Shown here: in pieces, positions 1 through 11,729 of the stretch | Position numbering within the stretch: the stretch's first letter is position 1 | How the letters are laid out: each line of letters starts with the position of its first letter | Source: Smallanthus sonchifolius | Taxonomy: Eukaryota; Streptophyta; Magnoliopsida; Asterales; Asteraceae | NCBI GenBank assembly: GCA_023525975.1 | Contig: JAKNSE010000037.1 | Location: forward strand, 5,128,501 to 5,192,500 | Reading direction: 5' to 3' | DNA: 64,000 nucleotides | Made by a program: the position numbers and the translations under genes | The notes under the pieces: model-generated | Seen by the model: only the letters and a program-made list of their open reading frames with translations | The model's database searches: none | Told to the model about the DNA's origin: nothing

Positions 1-374
1 AAACATGTCATTAACAATATAAAAATTTTTAAACCTTTTTCTAAAAATCTGGACAACATAAGTTTTAAAAAATTATTTTTAACAATACAATTGCAATTGC
101 AAAATTGAATTTTTAAATAATATAATTACAAAATTGAAATTAACAACCTATAATAAACGTTATACTTTTATAACAAAATTAATCTTTTAGAAAAAATAAC
201 AAAATATAAACGTTTCATTTATTAACAATCAATTAAGAACACAAAAAAGTAGTTATATGTATTACTTTTAATTATATATATAAACTATTATTAGAGAACT
301 ATTTAATGCTTTAGTGATAATTAATGAGAGGTATTTAATGCTTAGATGATAATTAATGCTTTTATATTATGCTA
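1..374. other. AT-rich non-coding flank
   Basis: This stretch is very A+T rich with short homopolymer runs. I see no open frame of note, no RNA gene and no clear element end. Confidence 0.6.
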
Positions 375-1712
375 GGGTATTTGAAGTTTTTTTTTCCAAA
401 AAACTTATTTTACCAATTTAGTGTCCTTGAAAAAGTGTTTACCAAAATAGTGTTTTTGAAAAAAATGTTTATATCTCACTCCTAATTTCATTGGACAAAA
501 CTTAATTCAATAGTTATTTAAACTTAGTTATTAATAAAGTATGATTTATTTTTTTTAGCAGTTGATATAATTATGTTTAAACTCTTAATTTTTTCTAGTT
601 TTAATTTTTTTTAACATTTTTATTAACATGTGTTTAAGTTAATAATTTTAAACTCTTACGAATTATATTATAGTTCTCTTTTTTTTTTAACATTTTTCAT
701 TTTAAAACTTGATGTGAAAGAATTTGATAAAATGACTAGACATAAAAAATAAATATAACCTTCCTTTGTCACTTTTGAGTCTGTAGTTCATTTTTTATTA
801 TTTTAAACTTTTAGACAAATAAAAAATTTAAATATACCGTTACAACATTTATTTTTATATATATTTTGCTTTAAGCTTTATTCACAATCATAGAATTACA
901 TATTCGACGTTTTGGTTACACAAGGGTGCGTTGTGTGTAATCAAACCTTATATTTCTTTAAACTTTTTAATTTTATAAAAATACGTTTTCGCACAGGTGA
1001 AAACCTACTAGTTTAATATAATAATAAAAATATTGAACTCATTGTGCTACTCGTTTTCACCATAGGGATTTCCATAATAATATATCAACGAGTGGTGGTG
1101 GTGGTCACGTGTTGCACGGTGACATTGACGTGGTGAAGTACGTAAAACAATGTTTTAAAACCCGAACCGGTTCGACCGGGTATCAGAAGGTTAGCCGGTC
1201 CGACTTGGGGTGTGTGAGCCGCTGCAATTTGGGCCGGCCAGTTTAATAGTTATATATTAAATAACTAACTATTTCATTATAATATAAATATAACTATAAC
1301 TATATATCTGTAGGATTATATATAGTTATCATTTTATATACATAATAAAATTTAGGGTAATATACAAGAATGTAAAATATATCAAAAACTATCAAACAGA
1401 ATTGGCATACGAAAAATATATAAACTCAAAATTTAAGTTGCAAAATTACGAAAAATGTTAAAAAAAAAAAAAACTAGAAAATTTGTAAGAGTTTTTAAAC
1501 ATAATTACATCAACTGGTAAAAAAATTAAATCAAACTTTATCGTTAACTAAGTTTAAATATTTAGTAATTATTGAATTAAGTTTTGTCCAATGGAATTAG
1601 GAGTGAGATACAAACATTTTTTTTTCAAAAACACTATTTTGGTAAATACTTTTTCAAGGACACCAAATTGGTAAATAAGTTTTCCACAAACACTTGTTTG
1701 AAAAAAAAACCC
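375..1712. mobile_element. DNA element with long terminal inverted repeats
   Basis: Two arms of about 240 bp, roughly 386-620 and 1457-1697, are imperfect reverse complements. The left arm reads through TTACCAATTTAGTGTCC and the right arm carries its complement, then both continue through a shared stretch around ATTGGACAAAACTTAATTC. The outer ends both read GGGT, so I place the borders near 375 and 1712. No transposase is visible in the roughly 840 bp between the arms, so this is a non-autonomous element, either MULE-like or a foldback element. I could not find a convincing target-site duplication, so family and exact ends stay open. Confidence 0.6.
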
Positions 1713-2697
1713 GGGTATTGTAGACTATGGTGCAAATAGCAACACCCATTTTAAACGCAAATAACTTTTAAATACTCTATTTCCTTTTATTTTAAAAAAA
1801 TTATACTATAAAATCAAACATTTTACTTTCATTAAGTTGAGTATAGAATTGTAATATTAAAAAAATGACATTTTATTTAAAGGTTGATGCACCGGAGCGT
1901 ACAGCGATGCGTCAAGAATATGTAATAGCGGTGTGGCTAATCCAATTTCGACAATGCATCGAATATTACAGCGGTGCATCCAAGGGTCTAGATCTCTAAA
2001 GTTGTTTGTAATAGATTTTAATTACGTGTCTATCACCACCATATACACACCACGCCCAATTACAGACATTTGTTGTCAGAAATCATGTAATTAGATAGAC
2101 GCACTTATTCTTTACCCTTAAATACATATGACACATCTTAGTTACTTTTTATGCATTTCAGAATGTTTTATGTTTTTTTAGAATTAGTGATGCTATATAT
2201 GTGTGATTAAAGTTGTCACACTCTCACCTTTACACTTGTTAGAAACTAAAATTAAAAATTAAAAACATCCATCGGTGACTAATGAAATACACGAGCGACA
2301 ATTTTAGTTGGGAACGATCAATGCCATTCATGGGAAGGTACCGACCAATGATCATGCATAAAATGCGTAGTTTAATTTCGTTCCTTGCTTATCACGTGCT
2401 AAATGGGAAACATGACATCTCAAATTCTTGGAAAAATCATGTATGTAAATGTTATTTGATTGAACTTTAGTTTAAAAAAAAAATTAAACTATGGTTTATA
2501 TCAAAGGTGTAATTGTGCGAGTTTCATGGGTTGAAGGATTTCGTTTTAGTGGTTGAATAGGTGAATTCAAACATGATTCATATGTTTATTCGTGTTAAAG
2601 ACATCAATTGTAACATGTACATACTTAAAATTGTATTGTGTTCATGATGGGTTTGGGGTTGACTCGTTTAATGCTTATTTACGAAGATGATTAATAC
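1713..2697. other. non-coding, no feature recognised
   Basis: AT-rich sequence without a convincing gene. The only sizeable open frame (2282-2470) has no recognisable similarity or splice context. It is the left host flank of the Copia insertion at 2703. Confidence 0.5.
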
Positions 2698-2702
2698 ATA
2701 TG

Positions 2703-2843
2703 TGTTAGACCTACTTAGACATTACTAATAAACATATGTACTTGTATTTATCTAATTCTTGATGGATGTATTTGTATATTATTTATCTATTTAAGTATCC
2801 TTATCCCTTAATTGAGGGATACGATTCATTCCAACTATCCACA
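2703..2843 (+). repeat. Copia 5' LTR (141 bp)
   Basis: Pairs with 25621-25765. It begins TG and ends CA. It lacks a 4-bp TACT repeat present in the 3' copy and differs by three substitutions. It is short for a Copia LTR. Confidence 0.95.
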
Positions 2844-2856
2844 TGGTATCATGCCA
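2844..2856 (+). other. Copia primer-binding site (degenerate)
   Basis: TGGTATCATGCC follows the 5' LTR directly. The initiator-Met tRNA site usually seen in plant Copia elements is TGGTATCAGAGC, so the first eight bases match and the rest has drifted. Confidence 0.75.
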
Positions 2857-2949
2857 TAACCGATCCTTTCCCCACCCTTGTCTCTCTCTCTCTCCCTCTA
2901 ATCACTTACCTTCCCTGCCTATCAGTGTTCCTCACCTCCGATCTTCCTC

Positions 2950-4493
2950 ATGGCTGGAACTTCAATCAATACCTCCATGGGTCATGTCTGGATTATGGAC
3001 TCGGGAGTCACGGACCATATGACTACCTCTCTCAACATTCTCAACAATGCCTCCCTTTCCACGGGCGATGCCGTCACATTCGAAAATGGTACAACTCTCC
3101 CCATTTCTCATATTGGTACCACCACCGTTGCAAATAATATACCTTTGCACAATGTCTTGGTGGTTCCTCATCTTACGAAAAACTTATTATCTATTAGCAA
3201 ATTAACGACCCATAACAATTTGAATGTCTTGCTTTCCCAACCCAACTTCTATATTCTGGACAGAACCACAAAACAGGTTCTCGTCCAGGGCAGATGTGAA
3301 GATGGCTTATATGTCTTGCCGCCTGATCATAATGCCTTTGCTGCACACTCTAGTTCATCTTTGAAAGCCTCCTTTGAACTTTGGCATTTGCGGTTGGGGC
3401 ATGTGTCGTTTGACACTATTTTATCGTTAAATAAAACACGGCGTTTATCTGTTACCTCTATTTTACCTAAGCCGGGTTTATGTTCATCTTGTGAACTATC
3501 CAAAGGACACCGCTTATCTTTTGATCTGAATAAAAAACGGGCAGTTCAGCCTCTGGATCTGATTCATTGTGATTTATGGGGACCATCCCCAGTTACATCC
3601 ATTGACAACTATCGCTATTATGTCATATTTGTGGATGATTTTTCTAGGTTTACTTGGTTCTATCCACTACAAACTAAATCCGGATTTCAAGCGATCTTAC
3701 CCGTTTTTATGCAGTTTGTTCAAACTCAATTTTCACGAAAAATCAAGGTGTTTCAAAGTGACGAGGGTACCGAGTTTGTAAACCACTATGTTCGCCATTT
3801 ATTCGAACAAAATGGAACGTTACATAGATTATCGTGTCCGTACACCCCGCAACAAAATGGTCGAGTTGAACGAAAACACCGACATGTTGTTGAAACAGGA
3901 TTGGCAATGCTATTCAATGGACGGGTTCCACCATCTTATTGGGTTGAAGCGTTTAGTTAGGCGGTTTATATTATTAACCGACTCCCCACAAAAATTTTGG
4001 ACGAAAAATCACCTTTTGAGATATTATTTTCTCGCAAACCCATATATAATAATTTTCGCCCATTTGCTTGTCGGGTGTACCCATATTTACGTGATTACTC
4101 GGATCACAAATTGGCACCTCGAAGTGTACCGTGCATCTTCTTAGGGTATTGCTCCAAATACAAGGGATATAGATGCCTTGACCCGTCAACTAATCGCATT
4201 TACATCACCCGTCATGCCCGCTTCGTTGAGCTAAATTTTCCCTTTGCAGGTGACAACTCTCAATCGGATGAAACCTTTTTACCCCTTCATACCTTTTTGG
4301 AAAACAATATGTTGGACCAACTACCAAAAACAACCTCATACACAAACCCATCACCTACTGTGATGAAACAAAATCCTGAAGACATTGGGCCTCATTGTCG
4401 CCTATGCCCAGCTTCATTTGGCACTTTACCCAATCTGGTCACCCAGTCACCTACTAGCACATTTGGACCTGATGGACTGCCCACGTCCCCAGT
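2950..4493 (+). pseudogene. Copia pol, first part: protease and integrase
   Basis: Reading starts at ATG 2950 and reaches the aspartic protease motif DSGVTDHM after about 16 codons. A normal Copia has several hundred codons of gag with a CCHC zinc knuckle before this point. Next come the pre-integrase motif LWHLRLGH and an integrase core with DLIHCDLWGP, the DEGTEF region and PQQNGRVERKHR. A TAG at 3958-3960 interrupts the conserved stretch just before AVYIINRLP, and the frame then stays open to 4493. There the Tekay LTR begins and the open frame runs a few codons into it. Coding resumes at 23796. The protein would cut the polyprotein and insert the cDNA, but this copy is dead. Confidence 0.93.
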
Positions 4494-7227
4494 TGTCACA
4501 CCCCAACCGACGGCGGAAACGTCGAGGCGGGACATGTAGACTGTTCATAAGCACAAGGTTGATTAAATTGAAATATATTAAACTTCAAATTCCATTACAA
4601 TCATTCAAACAAAACCAAATTCAAGACAGAAACAAAATTTCAAAACATAGACTTCTTTATTTAAATTAGCTAAGTCCAAAGCCTAAGTGTAGCACATCTT
4701 GATCAAACTCACACATTAGTACCTGAAACATGAATAAAATAAAGTCAACTAAAAAGTTGGTGAGTATAACACAGGTTTGTATATAGATAGCATATAGTTT
4801 GAAAAACAAATCCATACATAACATGATAAATAAGGCATTTATGGGGAGCAGCTATTGTGTAACCAAGTACAATCAAACCTTTGTAACTAGCATGCAAATT
4901 GTGTTGTCGGTATCAATCACCTCAACCAGGTGGGTTTGTCAGACTCAATAGATCTATCATTGAAAACCGTCGGCTTGAATAGTTAATGATTGCACATAAG
5001 TGTTCACAAAAGTTAGCACACATAGCACTCGGGCATAAAGCTCAAATTGCACACATGAATGTAAATAGGATTTTGTATTTGTGTTGTTTGTGTAAATGTA
5101 AACATGTAATTTGATAGAGTTCATGTTTCACCCCAAAAGTGTAAAAGAGTAAAAGGGGCTATGTATACTCACCTGAATCGAGGGTGTAGCTAGAACGCAA
5201 GACTAGGTAGTAAAACGATCCTTGTAACGCACCACGTTAACCTAGTGTGTAATAAATGTTGAATTACTAATGTATCCAAAAATCTAAGTCTAAGACTATG
5301 ATTTAATTGAGTGTGTGTACAAAGGTTTTGAGTTGAGGGTGTTTGTGATTTACACGATGTAATATTAAATCAAATAGTTTATAAAATAATTGAATCTGGG
5401 TTTGGGTTGGATAACTAAATAAATCAATAATTATTATTTATTTATTTAGTTTAAAAAAAATAGTATGGATATTATATTTATTTAAATATGATTTAAATAA
5501 ATGATATTCTTATTTATTTATAAGAATGTGTGTTCTATATTAAATATAAATTAAATAAATAATTTTTACTTTATTTATTTATTTATGAAAATATGTATAA
5601 AATCTAATAAATATACATTTAGCTCTTTAGTGTAAATTATACAAATAATAAATTTTATCCATCTATTATTTTTAAAGTAAGAACTTGATTGCTTTAAATA
5701 AAATTGACATTTTATAAATTTTATAAAATCAATTGTGTTTATTTGGAGATTTATTTAAATATCTAAATTTTTATTTTAAATATTTAACATGCAATTTTTA
5801 GCCATAAATTTATAATAAAATGAATTTATATAGAAAATTTATGAATCTGCTTTTATTCTGTTAAAAATATTATATGGTTTATAAAAATAATTTTTATATA
5901 ATTTTTGGGCTTTAAAAATAGGTTTAAAAAAATTAAAACAGGGCATGGGACTCGAACCCGGGGCCATCCGGTGGAAATCCAAAGTGCAAACCACTGGACC
6001 AAAGGTCCACTGGTGTTATAAACCCGATCTGCTTGATCGTTATGTACTGGTTACAAGGGGCCGGGTTCTAGGCATGTACTGCGCAAAAAAAGGATGCCGG
6101 GAGTGGGTTTCGAACCCACGCCACTCGGTCCAATGGTGCAATGACTTAACCAGTTGGACCGAGTGGTTTCGCTGGTATAACATGAAGTCCGAATACATAA
6201 ATATTCTAATTAGAACGAACCGAAATCCCCTTTTGAATTCGCAAGAACAGGGCTTAGGAATTTACAGAAATCTCATCCGATTCGAATTGGTTTCTGCAAA
6301 CTGATAAGGGGCTTTCGATATATGGATAAAAACGAATCAAATGATGTAATTCTTACTTGATATAGTTAGGTATTGAAGGCTGACGACTAGCAAGACAGCA
6401 AGGATGATCTTGGTGCTCGATTGGTGGACAGAGAGGGAATGCAAGCCGATTTAGGGTTGAGGGAGTTTGTAATGGGTTGTGCGACGATGAGGGGATATAT
6501 TAATTTGATTAATTTTATCGAAATTGCTCGATTTGATTTCAATTTTGACCGTAATGTTTGCGGACGGTTAATCACGTGCTAATCCCATAATTCGGAATCG
6601 AATTGAGTCCTGATAAGGTCTAGGTACACGCAAGGTTGATTGAGGAGTGAATTTCGGGATTGGAACGCGTAAATCTCACGGATTGAATCCTGATTTGATA
6701 CGAATTTGACTATCTAAAGTCAATTCGTTCAAATTTTGAATTAACCGCTTAATTGATCGAATTTAGTTGTTGAAAGGGCCTGATTTGAGTTGATTTGTTG
6801 CGGGTACACAAGGTAGAACCCACTGGACTCGATTGTACCCACATCATGGCTTGGATTTGAAGAGATTCGGCCCTGTTTGACTTTTAAAAGTCAAACAGGT
6901 GGGTTTGGTCCAAATTCACGACTTTAAGGTTCACATCAAGGTGATAGGTTTCAAACCATTGTGTGGGATCACTTGTCAATTGTATGTTTGTACGTATGTA
7001 TGTATTCATTTGATGTATTAATGCATATATACCTATATATATGTTTAAGTATTTATTTATATATATATAGGGATTTTTAGAATAAACGTGAATCGAACTT
7101 TGAGAATTCGTACTGATACTAGGGTCTAGTTGTTTGCACAAATGAATTTAAACGTTGCATTAGAACTGGAATTGAATTGTTTTACATTGAATTGAAAATA
7201 AAGGAAATAAAAACCGGAAATGTTACA
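4494..7227 (-). repeat. Tekay 3' LTR (minus orientation)
   Basis: Near-identical to 21055-23790. On the + strand it starts TGTCACACCCC and ends ATGTTACA. Its parts on the + strand are a terminal block, an AT-rich core (about 5400-5940), two tRNA-like stretches with B-box motifs (5944-6175), and a unique block to the end. The small open frames in it (such as 5945-6304 and 6387-6575) recur in the other LTR and are not genes. Confidence 0.95.
5944..6175 (-). other. two tRNA-like B-box modules inside the Tekay LTR
   Basis: Read on the minus strand, 6119-6103 gives GTGGGTTCGAAACCCAC, a perfect T-arm-like hairpin with a 7-base loop. 5962-5948 gives CGGGTTCGAGTCCC. Both resemble the RNA polymerase III B box (GGTTCGANNCC). 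Beside the first lies a 13-bp perfect inverted repeat, CCACTCGGTCCAA at 6121-6133 against 6154-6166, with a 20-base loop. I could not fold either module into a full cloverleaf with a matching acceptor stem, so these are tRNA-derived or tRNA-like relics, not tRNA genes. The same modules recur at 22505-22736. Confidence 0.6.
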
Positions 7228-7240
7228 GTATCCCCTTGTT
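7228..7240 (-). other. Tekay polypurine tract
   Basis: On the minus strand the bases just before the 3' LTR read AACAAGGGGATAC. This is the expected place and composition for the plus-strand primer of a Ty3 element. Confidence 0.7.
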
Positions 7241-7261
7241 GAGGGAATTTCGTCCCGAAAT

Positions 7262-8032
7262 TTAGCTAGTTGAGGCGGCTGAATCAGAGAAGAGGTGCGG
7301 GTACTTGAGCTTCATTTGGTCCTCACGCTCCCAAGTAAACTCGGGTCCACGTTTAGATTCCCAACGAACTTTGACAATAGGGATACGGCTTCGCTTGAGT
7401 TGCTTGATATCACGATTCATGATCTCCACCGGTTTCTCAACGAAGTGCATCGTTTCGTCAATGCGCACATCGTCAAGAGGTATATGAAGATTCTCATCAA
7501 CAAGACACTTCTTTAGATTGGACACATGAAATGTAGGATGCACATTGCCAAGTGATGGAGGTAACTCGAGTTTGTAAGCCACTTTCCCAATCCTTTCAAG
7601 GATCTTGAATGGACCCACATAGCGAGGTGCTAGCTTGCCTTTCCTTCCAAAACGGATCACACCCTTCCATGGAGACACCTTTAGAAGAACAAGATCACTG
7701 ACTTGGAATTCCAAGGGTTTTCGTCGTTTGTCGGCATAGCTCTTTTGCCGACTCCTCGCTACTCGAATGTTGTCGCGGATTTGAAGAATCTTATCGGATG
7801 TTTCTTGGATTAGCTCGGGACCGGTGATTTGTGCTTCACCAATCTCGTTCCAGCAGATAGGAGAACGGCACTTACGACCATAGAGAGCTTCAAATGGAGC
7901 CATGTCGATACTTGAGTGGTAGCTGTTGTTGTAAGAGAACTCAATTAGGGATAGATGTGAATCCCAATTGCCACCAAAATCAATTACACATGCTCTAAGC
8001 ATGTCTTCAAGAGTCTGGATTGTTCGTTCAGT
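7262..8032 (-). pseudogene. Tekay integrase C-terminus with chromodomain
   Basis: Continues the integrase after a stop at 8033-8035. It contains the end of the catalytic core (DMLRACVIDFGGNWD, SFNNSYHSS-like region, FEALYGRKCRSPICW), a basic linker, and the GPFKI..VAYKLELP segment usual in chromovirus integrases. The last 60 or so residues (VEIMNRDIKQLKRSRIPIVK, then VRWESKRGPEFTWERE) are a chromodomain-like module. In related elements this steers integration to particular chromatin. It ends with a stop at 7262. The reading frame is intact within this piece. Confidence 0.92.
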
Positions 8033-9238
8033 CTAACCATCAGTTTGGGGATGGTAAGCCGTGCACAAATCCAATCGTGTGCCAAGAGCAGTTTGGAGAG
8101 ATTGCAAGAAACGGGAGGTAAAACGAGCATCTCTATCAGAAATTATATTTAGTGGGACACCGTGACGACTCACAATTTCCTTGATGTATATCCGGGCCAA
8201 TTTCTCAACCCTGTAGTCTTCACGAATAGGCAAGAAATGAGCAGATTTGGTGAGGCGGTCAATGATCACCCAGATACTATCATAACCACTTGAGGTGTGA
8301 GGGAGTTTAGTAGTGAAGTCCATAGCTAAATTTTCCCATTTCCACACGGGAATTTCCGGTTGTTCAAGCAAACCGGAAGGACGTTGGTGTTCGGCTTTGA
8401 CTTTGGAGCAAGTTAGGCATTTGGCAACATAGAGAGCAATGTCTTTCTTCATACCGGGCCACCAATACTGTGGGCGAAGATCTTGATACATTTTATCCGC
8501 ACCAGGATGGATAGAATAACGAGTCTTGTGAGCCTCATTCATGAGAAATGCACGGAGATCATCGCGATCGGGAATCCAAATACGGTTCAAGTAATAAAGT
8601 AAGCCATTGGGTTTAGATTCAAGCTGAAGTTCGACACCACACGACATTTCTTCGTACATGTTACCCTCGGTGACCGAGACGTGTTGAGCTTCTAGAATAC
8701 GATGTTGAATGTCGGTTTGAATTCGGATACAATGAAGCATTACATGGTCCTTACGACTCAAAGCGTCGGCTACAACATTCGCTTTGCCAGGATGGTAACG
8801 AATCTCGCAGTCATAGTCGTTAAGGAGTTCAACCCAACGTCGTTGCCTCATATTGAGTTCTTTTTGGTTGAAGATGTGTTGGAGACTTTTGTGGTCGGTG
8901 AACACCACACATTTAGTGCCATAGAGGTAATGTCTCCAAATCTTCAATGCGAATACAACCGCACCCAATTCAAGGTCGTGCGTTGTATAATTCTTCTCGT
9001 GAATCTTAAGTTGCCTTGATGCATAAGCGATTACCTTACCTCGTTGCATGAGGACACAACCGAGACCTTGGTTGGAAGCATAACAGTAAACAACTAGATC
9101 ATCATTTCCATCAGGGAGAGTCAAAATAGGAGCATTGCACAACTTTTGCTTGAGAGTTTGGAAAGCTTCTTCTTGTTTCGGTCCCCATTCATAAGTTTTA
9201 CCCTTGTGGGTCAAAGCGGTGAGAGGGACAGCGATCTT
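8033..9238 (-). pseudogene. Tekay RNase H and integrase N-terminal part
   Basis: Follows a TAA at 9239-9241 in the same frame and ends at a TAG (8033-8035) in the sequence TDG-stop-TERTIQ. The RNase H motif reads VVYCYASNQGLGCVLM. The usual motif is VYCDAS, so the first catalytic aspartate appears to be tyrosine here. The RNase H/linker FTDHKSLQHIFNQKELN, the HHCC zinc-binding region of integrase (IHPGADKMY...CLTCSKVK), and catalytic core parts AMDFTTKLP and SDRDARFTSRF follow. The stop falls just before the segment carrying the third catalytic acid. With the changed RNase H residue and two stops this copy cannot act alone. Confidence 0.93.
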
Positions 9239-11724
9239 TTAGAAGTTTGAGATGAAACGGCGATAATAACCCGCAAGACCAAGAAATGAAGGAACTTCAG
9301 TGGGAGTCTTCGGGGCATTCCAATTCTTAACTGTTTCGATCTTAGCAGGGTCAACATGAATACCCTTGTCGTTGACGATATGACCAAGAAATTGAACTTT
9401 CTTTAGCCAAAATTCACATTTGGAGAATTTGGCATATAGTTGTTCTTTTCTCAAAATATCCAGAACCAATCTAAGATGTTGCTCATGATCAGCTTTAGTC
9501 TTGGAGTAGATTAAGATATCGTCAATGAAGACGATTACGAATTTGTCGAGGTACGGTTTGCACACACGATTCATGAGGTCCATGAAAACTGCGGGTGCAT
9601 TGGTTAATCCGAAAGGCATGACCATGAATTCGTAGTGACCATACCTTGTTCGGAAGGCAGTCTTTGGAATATCATCTTCTTGAACACGGAGCTGGTGATA
9701 ACCAGATCGAAGATCAATCTTCGAGAAGCAAGTAGAACCTTGAAGTTGATCAAAGAGATCATCGATTCTAGGCAAAGGATAACGGTTTTTTATAGTAAGC
9801 TTGTTGAGTTCGCGGTAGTCAATACACATGCGAAATGATCCATCCTTCTTCTTGACGAATAAGACGGGTGCACCCCACGGTGAATGACTTGGGCGAATGA
9901 AACCTTTGTCGGAGAGTTCTTGGAGTTGACTTGCAAGCTCTTGCATTTCTGAAGGTGCAAGACGATAAGGAGCTCTAGCCACGGGATTAGCTCCGGGTAT
10001 AAGATCGATGCGAAACTCTACTTGACGAACGGGAGGAAGACCGGATAAGTCTTCGGGGAATACCTCGGGAAAATCTCGGATGATGGGGATGTCTTGAATA
10101 CTCCTCTCTTTGACATCCTTATGAATAACATGAGCTAAGAAGGCCACGTACTTCTTTCGTAAGTACTTTTGAGCAGTAGTGCATGACATCAGCTTGAGTC
10201 CCTTGCAAGGCTTTTCACCAAAGACTCTTAACGTTTCTCCCGATGGTAGAGGTATTCGGATGCACTTCTCAAAACAGATGACTTCGGCATGATGCTTCGA
10301 CAACCAATCCATGCCTATGATGATGTCAAAACTTCCCAGCGGCATTGGCACGAGGTTGATTGGAAACGTATGATCATTGAGTTCTAGAGAACAGTCGTGG
10401 ATAATGGAGTCTATTGTAAGAGAGTCACCATTTGCTACTTCTACGGTGAAAGCTTTCTCTAGTTTGGATCGTGTTTTTGCAAGTAAGGGTTCAAAGCTAT
10501 GTGACACAAAACTCTTATCTGCACCGGTATCAAATAAAATGGAGGCATATTGACTATTAACAAGGAACGTACCGTTGACCACATCATTGTTGGCCTGAGC
10601 TTCATTGGCGTTTATGTTGAAAGCACGCCCACGAGCTCCGCCTTGCCTAGCATTGATAAGCTTCGGGCACTGATCACGGAAGTGATTTGGGTCACCACAC
10701 TCATAGCAAGCACGCCCATTTGCAATAGCGGGAACACCTGGATTAGCCACTTGTTGGTTGGTTCGAGCTGGTGGGTTGAATTGCCCTGCAAGAGCTTTGG
10801 CCCTACAAACATTAACCGTATGGCCATACCTCCCACAATGAGTACAAAGGCGACATGGGATGCTTTGGGGATGATGATAATTGCAGGTGGCACAAAGTGG
10901 GTAGATTCCAAAATATGGCTTTTTGGCCGGTGCTTGAACAATAGGTGCAACTTGATTAACAGGGGTAGCAGGAGTGACCACAGCATAATTCTTAGCCTTT
11001 CTCTTCTTATTATTGTGGTACGGTTCAGTTTTGGCTTCTTTGTTGTGTGTAGGAGGGGTTGTGGTGTCAGGAACTTTCTTGGTGCCTTTTCTAGTAAGAG
11101 TTCCTGCTTTCACATGGTTGTCGGTTAAGGTAGCGGACAAACGGATAGCATCCTCAAGTGTTGCAGGATTCCTTCCTAGGACAGTGTCTTGAATTTGCCT
11201 AGGTAGTCCCCCAATATACTTTTCAATGCAGCGGGACAAAGGTGTGACCATGTGGGGCACGAGGAGACTCAACTCATGGAACCGAGTTGTATAAGCCAAA
11301 TTTTCTCCACTATCTTGGGCAAGATCCCAAAACTCAGCTTCAAGTTTCTTCACTTCATTTCGAGGACAGAATTCCTCGGTCATTAGCCTTTTAACCTCAT
11401 CCCAAGGCAAGGCCATTGCTACATCCACACCTCTATTCCTTTTCTCCCCATTCCACCATGTGAGTGCCCGTTTTTGTAGGACACTTGTGGCATGACGAAC
11501 ACGAAGGTTGTCGGGGCAGTCACTATTGAGAAAGGTATTCTCAATGCTTTCGAACCATTGAAGGAGTCCCGTAGCTCCTTCGGTACCATAGAACTTGAGA
11601 GGGTTACACGAGTTGAAATGCTTGAAGGTGCATTGAGTTGGGTTGACACCACCATTGCCACCATGGTTGCCATTGGTGGCACCATTAGCTTGAGTGAGTT
11701 GAGTTACAAGTTGTGTAAGGATAG
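9239..11724 (-). pseudogene. Tekay gag, protease and reverse transcriptase
   Basis: An open frame from the Athila insertion point (11724) to a TAA at 9239-9241. It is in the frame of the gag start left at 20358. The order is a gag core (NPLKFYGTEGATGLLQWFES, then WWNGEKRNRG), a linker rich in K and T, two CCHC-type knuckles (CTHCGRYGHTVNVC and CYECGDPNHFRDQC), protease with FDTGADKSFVS near 10530, and RT with FSKIDLRSGYHQL and the FIDDILIYSK active site near 9500. The frame breaks in YYRRFISNF at the RT/RNase H connection, where TAA most likely replaced a serine codon. The RT residues I can see look normal. Confidence 0.94.
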
Positions 11725-11729
11725 CAGCG

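Noticed and set aside
960..1012. possible Helitron 3' end (GGTGAAAACCTACTAGT)
   Set aside because: The hairpin before CTAG is weak and no 5' end could be paired with it.
6097..6175. possible tRNA gene
   Set aside because: The T-arm is perfect but no matching acceptor stem or standard D-arm can be drawn, so I call it tRNA-like only.
5945..6304. 119-codon open frame in the LTR, repeated at 22506-22865
   Set aside because: Identical in both Tekay LTRs and reads through tRNA-like sequence. It is LTR sequence, not a gene.
10550..11128. 192-codon plus-strand frame opposite Tekay gag
   Set aside because: It is antisense to a recognised gag zinc-knuckle region and has no features of its own.
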